Shown here piece by piece: positions 57,663-64,000 of a DNA stretch of 64,000 nucleotides. The notes under the pieces are model-generated. The model was not told where the DNA came from, made no database searches, and saw only the letters and a list, made by a program, of their open reading frames with translations. Location of the stretch: the NCBI RefSeq assembly GCF_014698755.1, contig NZ_JACJTO010000003.1:62001-126000 (forward strand), written 5' to 3'. Position numbers and translations under genes: made by a program. This stretch comes from Aphanizomenon flos-aquae FACHB-1287. Its GTDB lineage: Bacteria > Cyanobacteriota > Cyanobacteriia > Cyanobacteriales > Nostocaceae. Numbering within the stretch: the first letter of the stretch is position 1; every line of letters begins with the position of its first letter.

Positions 57663-60077
57663 TCATGATGCCATATAAAGTTGATTTTTTAACTCCTGTA
57701 ATGCCTCTAAATACTTTTGTTTATTACCAAATAACTTGATAATTTCCATAGGTGTACCTATTTTATCAAACGGTTGCACTTTTAAATCATTTATATCTTC
57801 AATATTTTCAATCCCTTCGTCTGCATATTTATCTAAAAGTGCATTTAAAACCCCACGGGCTTTTTCACTGTATTTATGAAAATAATCACGCTGACGTACT
57901 TTTTTAGCCCGTTCTTTACGACTTAACGCCGGTTGGTCAAAAGCCACATGACAAATTAAATCAAAAGGATCAAGATCTTTCCCCACTTCCTCCGCTAATG
58001 CTTCTAATAAAATTCCCTGTTCATTCAATTCTTTAATAATAGCTTGTTTCTGTTCTGCTGCACTCCAACGACGCATAAATTTATCTAAAGTTGTAAATTC
58101 TTGTTGGACAGTTTTCCGGGTATAGTCTTTAATAGATTCGGTGATTAATTTACCATCTTTACCATAATAAAGAGTCCTTTCGGAAACTATATCAACATTC
58201 ACATCTACAGGTACAAATTTAACTTGCTTTTGTCCTGATTTTTCTGGTAAATCATCAATATTATTATCTCCATTATCATCATCTGGAGGTACGGGAGAAT
58301 CCCCTGTTTTTGGTTCATATATTTGTATAGGTTCACCATCAAAATCTTTATCATTAAATTTTTTAGTCGCTTTTTTAAAATCCATAATTGTGAAATATGT
58401 TTTATCAAATTCTTCATTAATTCTTGTGCCTCTACCAATGATTTGTTTAAACTCAGTCGGTGAATTAATTTCTTTATCTAAAACAATTAATTTGCAGGTT
58501 TGGGCATCTATTCCTGTAGTCATTAATTTGGATGTTGTCACAATCACAGGATAGGGACTTTCTGGTAGAATAAAGTTATCTAATTCGGCTTTTCCCTGTT
58601 CATCATCTCCTGTAATTCGCATAATATATTTACGATTTTTGGCAACTAAATCACCATTTTCATTAATTAAAGCCTGACGCATTCTTTCGGCGTGGTCTAT
58701 ATCTTCACAGAAAACAATGGTTTTATCAAATCTGTTGGTAGCTTTGAGAAATTCGGTAATTTTTTCCGCTACTAAAATATCTCGATTTTCTAATATTAAT
58801 GTGCGGTTAATATCTTTTTGGCTGTAAAGTTTATCTGCAATTAATCGCTGATATTTATCTAATTCTCCCGGTGCTGGTTGCCAGCCTTCTAAGTCTTTAT
58901 CAATGTCAATTCTGACAACTTTATAAGGTGCTAAAAATCCATCTTCTATGCCCTGTTTCAGAGAATAAGTATAAATGGGTTGGCCAAAATAATCTATATT
59001 AGAAACCTCTTTAGTTTCCTTGGGTGTAGCTGTTAAACCGATTTGGGTAGCAGCAGAAAAATATTCTAAAATTTCCCGCCATGCAGAATCATCAGCCGCG
59101 CTACCACGATGACATTCATCAATGATAATTAAATCAAAGAATCCCCTAGAGAATTGTTTATAAATATTTTTAGATTCCTCTGTTCCTGATACACCTTGAT
59201 AAAGGGCTAAATAAATTTCATAGGCTTTATCTACTTGACGTTTAGTGATTTTCGTCATGGGAGAACCAAAGGGTTTAAAATCATTGGTTTTAGTTTGGTC
59301 TATGAGAATATTTCTATCTGCTAAAAATAAGATTTTGTTTTTAGTTTTAGATTTCCATAACCGCCAAATAATTTGAAAGGCTGTGAAGGTTTTCCCCGTA
59401 CCTGTAGCCATAACTAATAATATCCTATTTTCACCTTTAGCGATCGCTTCTACAGTTTTATTAATAGCTATTTGTTGATAATAACGAGGTGATTTACCAC
59501 TACCATCATCATAATAACTTTGGGTAACAATAGGCTGTAATTGATCATCAATATTTCGCCATTTACAGTAACGTTGCCATAATTCTTGAGGGGTGGGAAA
59601 TTTATCTAAAGGAATTTCTCTTTCTATGATTCCTGATGTTACAGTTCTATCATGTTCTAAAAATGCGTCACCATTGGAACTGTAAACAAAAGGTATATCT
59701 AACATTTCTGCATAATTAAGCGCTTGCTGCATACCACTTCCCACACTGTGGTTATTATCTTTCGCTTCAATGACAGCAATTTGGATATTAGGTTTGTAAT
59801 AAAGAATATAATCAGCGCGTTTACTTTCTCCTCTTGTGACTAATTTACCTCTTACATAGACTCGACCGGCGGTAAAAGTGACTTCTTCACGGATTTGGGT
59901 GTATAAATTCCATCCTGCTGTTTGCACTATGGCAGGAGTAATGTATTTAGTACAGATATCGCGCTCATTGAGGGCTTTTTTGTCAAAGTCCATAGGATTT
60001 ATTCTTGTTATATCTTCAGCACATATATTACTTATTGTATCAGTAACCGCAATTTTAACAATCACTTTCCTTGACAT
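57663..60077 (-). CDS. hsdR: Type I restriction subunit R (EcoAI/EcoEI-type)
   Basis: 804 residues by the upstream ATG; the conserved EcoEI-type start [20 protein letters not shown] begins at an ATG at 59991-59993 and may be the true one. The PD-(D/E)XK nuclease domain reads [20 protein letters not shown] then KDNN. The SF2 motor has [16 protein letters not shown] (Walker A), IIIDECHRG (DEAH) and [15 protein letters not shown] (motif VI). The C-terminal helical domain ends [14 protein letters not shown]. Intact. The order on the minus strand is R, M, S, with a repeat in the R-M gap. Confidence 0.95.
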   Translation of the reverse strand: MSRKVIVKIAVTDTISNICAEDITRINPMDFDKKALNERDICTKYITPAIVQTAGWNLYTQIREEVTFTAGRVYVRGKLVTRGESKRADYILYYKPNIQIAVIEAKDNNHSVGSGMQQALNYAEMLDIPFVYSSNGDAFLEHDRTVTSGIIEREIPLDKFPTPQELWQRYCKWRNIDDQLQPIVTQSYYDDGSGKSPRYYQQIAINKTVEAIAKGENRILLVMATGTGKTFTAFQIIWRLWKSKTKNKILFLADRNILIDQTKTNDFKPFGSPMTKITKRQVDKAYEIYLALYQGVSGTEESKNIYKQFSRGFFDLIIIDECHRGSAADDSAWREILEYFSAATQIGLTATPKETKEVSNIDYFGQPIYTYSLKQGIEDGFLAPYKVVRIDIDKDLEGWQPAPGELDKYQRLIADKLYSQKDINRTLILENRDILVAEKITEFLKATNRFDKTIVFCEDIDHAERMRQALINENGDLVAKNRKYIMRITGDDEQGKAELDNFILPESPYPVIVTTSKLMTTGIDAQTCKLIVLDKEINSPTEFKQIIGRGTRINEEFDKTYFTIMDFKKATKKFNDKDFDGEPIQIYEPKTGDSPVPPDDDNGDNNIDDLPEKSGQKQVKFVPVDVNVDIVSERTLYYGKDGKLITESIKDYTRKTVQQEFTTLDKFMRRWSAAEQKQAIIKELNEQGILLEALAEEVGKDLDPFDLICHVAFDQPALSRKERAKKVRQRDYFHKYSEKARGVLNALLDKYADEGIENIEDINDLKVQPFDKIGTPMEIIKLFGNKQKYLEALQELKNQLYMAS

Positions 60078-60389
60078 TTAGTTTGCGATTAAGTCCAGTA
60101 CAAAAATAGCTATCTAAATAGGGTCAAAAAACAATCCACAATGATTAAACTAATTGGGAGCATTTATAGTTCCAATTAATGTGATGTTTTTATCTTCAAA
60201 AAAAATATTTAGAGTGCGAGAACATCAAAAAATCCCTAAAAATACTAAATACAATTAATAACAGTCAAAAATCAAAGGCAGAATTTCCCTTTTCACATTT
60301 ATTGGTCAGCTTGTGTTGCTCAGAGGTGACAATAATATGATTTAATGGTGGAAAGGCAATTTTTAAATTGAACAGAAGTTTGAATTTTT

Positions 60390-60650
60390 ATGGATATCAC
60401 CCCCAATAAATCATCAACTCAATTTTTATCTTCAGAAGAATCTGCTCAAGTTGACGCAGCTTTGTTATCTTCTCCTGAGAAATTTTTAACTAGATTGACA
60501 ATTTCTTCATTGCGGACTTTACAACATATTGCTAAAGAATATGATGTTTCTATTGAGGAGTTGACAACAAAACAAATTATTACCTGGTTTGAAAATGATG
60601 CTAAAGTGAGAAGAGAAAAAGGGATTGAGGAAGCATTTTTAAAGTGGTAA
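60390..60650 (+). CDS. Small cyanobacterial hypothetical protein
   Basis: 86 residues. An acidic/polar N-terminus (SSEESAQVDAALLSSPEKFL) and a helical C-terminal half (LRTLQHIAKEYDVSIEELTT then KQIITWFENDAKVRREKGIE). No family recognised, no membrane segment or signal. The 312 bases before it hold no recognised element beyond A/T-rich sequence. Confidence 0.6.
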   Translation: MDITPNKSSTQFLSSEESAQVDAALLSSPEKFLTRLTISSLRTLQHIAKEYDVSIEELTTKQIITWFENDAKVRREKGIEEAFLKW

Positions 60651-60750
60651 ATTGTGGTATGGAAGACCCTAACCCTCGTTTTGCTGTAATCTTTCCACTC
60701 TTCAACACCAATATAAAGTCACCAATTCTCACTACAAAATCAGCAAAATA

Positions 60751-61077
60751 TTAACGAATTTTCACGGCTGTTCCTGTGGCCGTAATTACTAATAAAACAC
60801 CAGATTGATCAACATTAATTGTTCCTGTATCAACGGCAATACCAACAACCGCATCCGCGCCTAAGCGTTGCGCTCTCTGTTCTAATTCTTCGATTGCTTT
60901 GCGTTGTCCTTCTTCAAAGAGACTTTCATAGCTACCAGTGCGGCCACCGATAATATCCCGAATACTCGCTAAAAAATCCCGCAGGAAATTGCTACCATAA
61001 ACCACTTCTGCTGTCACAATACCTAAATATGACTGAATTACAGCACCTTGAATAACGTCAGTAGTAGTTAAAATCAT
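60751..61077 (-). CDS. YbjQ family (UPF0145) heavy-metal-binding-like protein
   Basis: 108 residues. The UPF0145/YbjQ fold forms pentameric rings; function uncertain. Signature elements: ILTTTDVIQGAVIQSYLGIV, AEVVYGSNFLRDFLASIRDI and RAQRLGADAVVGIAVDTGTI with the tail SGVLLVITATGTAVKI. Complete length. Single gene on the minus strand. Confidence 0.9.
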   Translation of the reverse strand: MILTTTDVIQGAVIQSYLGIVTAEVVYGSNFLRDFLASIRDIIGGRTGSYESLFEEGQRKAIEELEQRAQRLGADAVVGIAVDTGTINVDQSGVLLVITATGTAVKIR

Positions 61078-61273
61078 AAATTTTTTAAATGTTATTTATG
61101 AGTACCGATTGCTTAAAGTATTAATCTAGTGCTATAATGGCGAAAATGTCAAGTATTTTCAGAAATTATTAATATACATTGTGTAAATGTAAATAAATAG
61201 GGATTACAAAAATAAATATTTTTGTTTTAATGTATGAATAAAAACAATTGAAAAGAATGCAGGGAAATTTATT

Positions 61274-61948
61274 ATGTACAAAAAAACATCATTTGTATTA
61301 AGTGTCTTATTATTGGGATGTTTCTTGACCAGCACACCTGTACTAGTGAAAGCTGACGTATTAGTAGTACAAGCTGATAATGCAGAGTTAAAAAATCTAA
61401 TAGAAGACGGAAAAAGACTTGTAGATAATAAAGATTATAATGGAGCGATCGCTGTTTATCAACAAGCAGCAAAATTAGATCCCAAAAATGCGGGAATTTA
61501 TGCGGGTATTGGTTACTTATACACTCAGCAAGGCAATTTTACCCTAGGCTTAGATGCTTATCGTCGAGCTATTGCCATTAATCCTAATAACAGCGATTTT
61601 TATTACGCTGTTGGTTATATTAAAAGTAACACAAGAGATAATAAAGGCGCGAGAGAAGCTTACCGTAAGGCTATTCAGTTAAATCGGAGTAATTTCAACG
61701 CTTATTTAGGGTTAGGGGTTGCTCAAGCTAGTTTGGGTGATTATCAAGCAGCTATGTGGGCTTATGAACAAGCAATTAATTTAGATAAAAATAATCCCCG
61801 CACTTATGAGTTACTTGGTGTTATGTTTCAACAAAAACGACAAACTCCACAAGCAAACAAAGTTCTTAAAAAAGCATTGGATTTATATCGTCTTAGTAAT
61901 GATTTAGATAGTGTTGATAGAGTAAAACAAATGTTAGGAGAAATGTAA
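61274..61948 (+). CDS. Exported TPR-repeat protein
   Basis: 224 residues. A signal peptide (SFVLSVLLLGCFLTSTPVLV then KADVLVV) precedes four or five tetratricopeptide repeats, for example DYNGAIAVYQQAAKLDPKNA and NFTLGLDAYRRAIAINPNNS. A lipobox-like LLGC is in the signal, so lipidation is possible. TPR scaffolds mediate protein-protein contact; no partner is evident. Adjacent to the IS630-like remnant. Confidence 0.85.
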   Translation: MYKKTSFVLSVLLLGCFLTSTPVLVKADVLVVQADNAELKNLIEDGKRLVDNKDYNGAIAVYQQAAKLDPKNAGIYAGIGYLYTQQGNFTLGLDAYRRAIAINPNNSDFYYAVGYIKSNTRDNKGAREAYRKAIQLNRSNFNAYLGLGVAQASLGDYQAAMWAYEQAINLDKNNPRTYELLGVMFQQKRQTPQANKVLKKALDLYRLSNDLDSVDRVKQMLGEM

Positions 61949-62009
61949 TTTTTAAGTTTTGAATCTCTAATCTTATAATAATAGGATTAGGGATTTATTG
62001 ATGTTACAG

Positions 62010-62257
62010 CACTTCTCGCTGTTAAGAGGTACACTAACAACAATTAGTAATTTTTTTAAATATTTAGGATTCATTAAGTTGAGTGCAACTGAGATAACTA
62101 TATCAAACATTTCTGTTGTAGTTGGAGCAAAAGTACGTAAAAAAGATTTGACTTGTAACCACCATAACTCAATTGGATTAAAATCGGGAGAATATGGATA
62201 CTAATTTAGATAAAAAACTAAGTGTGTAGGAGCTGGATGTGCTAAACTCCTACTATC
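62010..62257 (-). mobile_element. IS630-type transposase C-terminal remnant
   Basis: On the minus strand, after an in-frame TAG at 62201-62203, the frame reads YPYSPDFNPIELWWLQVKSF, the PYSPDFNPIE motif carrying the last catalytic Glu of IS630-type DDE transposases, then LRTFAPTTTEMFDIVISVAL. Upstream of the stop codon it still reads DSRSLAHPAPTHLVFYLN. No complete gene, no terminal inverted repeats were identified. It abuts a COP23 gene that has lost its 5' end. Confidence 0.7.
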
Positions 62258-62592
62258 AAATGACACCACCACCTTGGACGGCTCAACGTCGTTGTGACGA
62301 AGTATCGCGCAGATTTCAAAGGAGTAATGACAACGGTACTCTGAAAAATATCACCACTGGGACGCTCAGAGGTGAACCAGTTGTTTGTGCTGGTACTAGC
62401 CAAAATACTGCTTGTACAAGTAATAATTTATTATTTACTCTCAAACGTGGAGTTAATCCCAGTGCTACTCTCCGCAGACTCTTAGACCGTCGGGGTTTGG
62501 CTGCTGGTAATACACTCAATGAAAGTGCAGGTGACACAATTAATATTGATTTCCAGCTTTACTTAGATAATGCCACCGTTGAACCGGATTAA
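62239..62592 (+). CDS. N-terminally truncated COP23-domain protein
   Basis: COP23 (circadian oscillating polypeptide) proteins are cyanobacterial, usually with a signal peptide followed by a domain near 120-150 residues. Here MTPPPWTAQRRCDEVSRRFQ is the middle of the domain, and LKNITTGTLRGEPVVCAG, NLLFTLKRGVNPSATLRRLL and the C-terminal strand are intact, but the first half and signal peptide are missing. The frame begins within the IS630 remnant (62239) or at ATG 62260. Probably a 5'-truncated pseudogene, though the ORF is open. Confidence 0.7.
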   Translation: MLNSYYQMTPPPWTAQRRCDEVSRRFQRSNDNGTLKNITTGTLRGEPVVCAGTSQNTACTSNNLLFTLKRGVNPSATLRRLLDRRGLAAGNTLNESAGDTINIDFQLYLDNATVEPD

Positions 62593-62598
62593 ATTAAC

Positions 62599-63968
62599 AT
62601 GATTTGGCGGATATTAAAAATTGTCGCCTGTATTGGCGGTTTGTCAATGTTACTTTCAAGTTCGGCAGGAAATATTAGTATTTCTGCTGAAGAAACTAGG
62701 ACGACAAAACCGCCAATTCAATTATCAGCAGCACAGTTACAGGAAAAAGCGGCAGTAATTTAAAATATCAAATAGTTACCCCAGATAATCAACGTTATCA
62801 ACTCAATTATCAGACAGTGAAACGACTAGATAATAACATAGATTTGGCGATTTTACAGTTTACTAGCAAAAAAGATTATCAAGTTGCTAAAATTGGCAAT
62901 TCTGATGAGGTAAAAAGACTAATAAATGTCCATGTAGCGGGTTTCCCTCGCCAGACAGGAGGTGTGAGGAAATCTATTTATGATTGTCGCAGTGGAAGAG
63001 TAATTGACAATTTACCGGAAAATATTGATAGTGGCTACAATTTATTTTATGACAATCCTACATTGGGAGGAATGAGTGGCGGAGCAGTGTTGAATGACCA
63101 GGGAGAAGTCATAGAAATTCATGGTCAAGGAGAAGAATCAAATGATGTTGATATTGATAGAATAAATTCCTCTGTTGCTATTGTAAAATCAGGTAGAAAT
63201 TCAGGTATTCCTATTAATACTTTTCTTAGGCTATCGGCAAGAAATGGTGTAGATGTGGGTGTGCGTTTCCCTGATGCGTCGAAGATTAAAAGATCCCAAA
63301 CGGATGATTATTTTGCTCAAGGTGTTGAGAAGGGACTTCAGGGGGATAATCTCGGAGCAATAGTAGCTTATACCGAAGCAATTCGCCTTAATCCCAAGTA
63401 TGCCGAAGCGTATAACAGGCGGGGAATTGTCTATGTTAATTTAGGAGATAAACAAGCAGCAATAGATGATTTCACCCAAGCTATCAAGATTAATCCTAAC
63501 TATGACAAAGCCTACAACAACCGAGGAAATGTCCGTTCTGATTTAGGAGATAAACAAGCAGCAATAGATGATTTCACCCAAGCTATCAAGATTAATCCTA
63601 ACTATGCCAATGCCTACAACAACCGAGGAAATGTCCGTTATGATTTAGGAGATAAGCAAGCAGCAATAGATGATTTCACCCAAGCTATCAAGATTAATCC
63701 TAACTATGACAAAGCCTACAACAACCGGGGAAGTGTCCGTGATGATTTAGGAGATAAGCAAGGAGCAATAGATGATTTCAACCTAGCTATCAAGATTAAT
63801 CCTAACGATGCCGAAGCCTACAACAACCGGGGAAATGTCCATTATGAATTAGGAGATAAGCAAGGAGCAATAGATGATTTTCAGCAAGCTGCAAACCTCT
63901 TTCAGCAACAAGGAAACACAGAAGGCTATCAAAAAGTTTTGGAAGTTCTTAGAAAGATTCAGCCATAA
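62599..63968 (+). pseudogene. Trypsin-like serine protease with TPR repeats, catalytic-His segment deleted and frameshifted
   Basis: A signal-peptide start MIWRILKIVACIGGLSMLL reaches LQLEKAAVI-type QEKAAVI and then TAA at 62761-62763. The next frame reads KYQIVTPDNQRYQLNYQTVK, NNIDLAILQF (catalytic Asp), GGMSGGAVLNDQGEV (catalytic Ser), then TPR repeats. Homologues place 35-45 residues between the two parts, including the GSG and H-V-V strand with the catalytic His; they are missing here, with a frame change. The open 3' part (62817-63968, 383 codons) cannot be an active protease. Its four or five TPRs are near-identical 102-base units (GATAAACAAGCAGCAATAGA repeated from 63447). Confidence 0.8.
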
Positions 63969-64000
63969 TAAAACTTAACTCATGAATAATTAATTATCTC

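Noticed and set aside
61998-62204. Plus-strand 68-codon frame over the IS630 remnant
   Set aside because: It is the antisense of PYSPDFNPIE and lacks any similarity of its own.

Overview
The window is chromosomal DNA from a cyanobacterium, most likely a filamentous Nostocales-type strain. The signs are many HIP1 octamers (GCGATCGC, for example near 3511, 16507, 21245, 38303 and 52737), moderate to low GC, and several families largely confined to cyanobacteria: DUF3155, DUF3611 (Tic21-like), CCB2/CCB4-like cytochrome b6 cofactor assembly, COP23, DUF1400 hydrolase, a GUN4-domain protein, a CcbP-like calcium-binding protein, and three Uma2 (DUF820) nucleases. The genus cannot be fixed from the sequence alone. 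No rRNA, tRNA or CRISPR array was recognised.

Housekeeping genes are scattered singly: leuS (5' part only, left edge), aspS (8.3-10.1 kb), mnmG (16.6-18.5), murD and glyS (24.0-27.6), rseP and nth (38.3-40.2), and serS (47.4-48.7). A TRAP carboxylate/2-oxoacid transporter (periplasmic protein, small and large permeases) lies at 2.4-6.5 kb, with a Uma2 gene between its divergent halves. Around 49-54 kb are membrane biogenesis and sensing genes (DUF3611, CCB-type, DUF3155, a Hik2/CSK-like histidine kinase).

Between these blocks the window is crowded with defence and toxin-antitoxin genes: a PIN module (6.7-7.4); a restriction-modification locus with a nonsense-mutated Mrr endonuclease, an m5C methyltransferase and a probable PD-(D/E)XK endonuclease (13.6-16.4); a HEPN plus DUF262 pair (27.8-29.6); a divergent two-gene operon of a 1066-residue protein with a PIWI/RNase H-fold-like C-terminus and a 1283-residue nuclease/helicase-like protein (29.9-37.0); three further PIN modules (40.9-43.1); an AAA ATPase / TOPRIM-like / DUF262 operon (43.5-47.3); and a complete type I hsdR-hsdM-hsdS system (54.4-60.1). 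The best candidates for undescribed systems are the PIWI-like/helicase operon and the three-gene ATPase operon.

The genome shows active decay and rearrangement. A truncated second copy of the aspS flanks lies beyond an RTX gene. There is a 111-bp MITE-like element with an 8-bp target duplication, an IS630-type transposase remnant abutting a COP23 gene that has lost its N-terminus, a trypsin-TPR gene that has lost its catalytic-His segment, and several families of interspersed palindromic repeats, many at the 3' ends of toxin-antitoxin genes.
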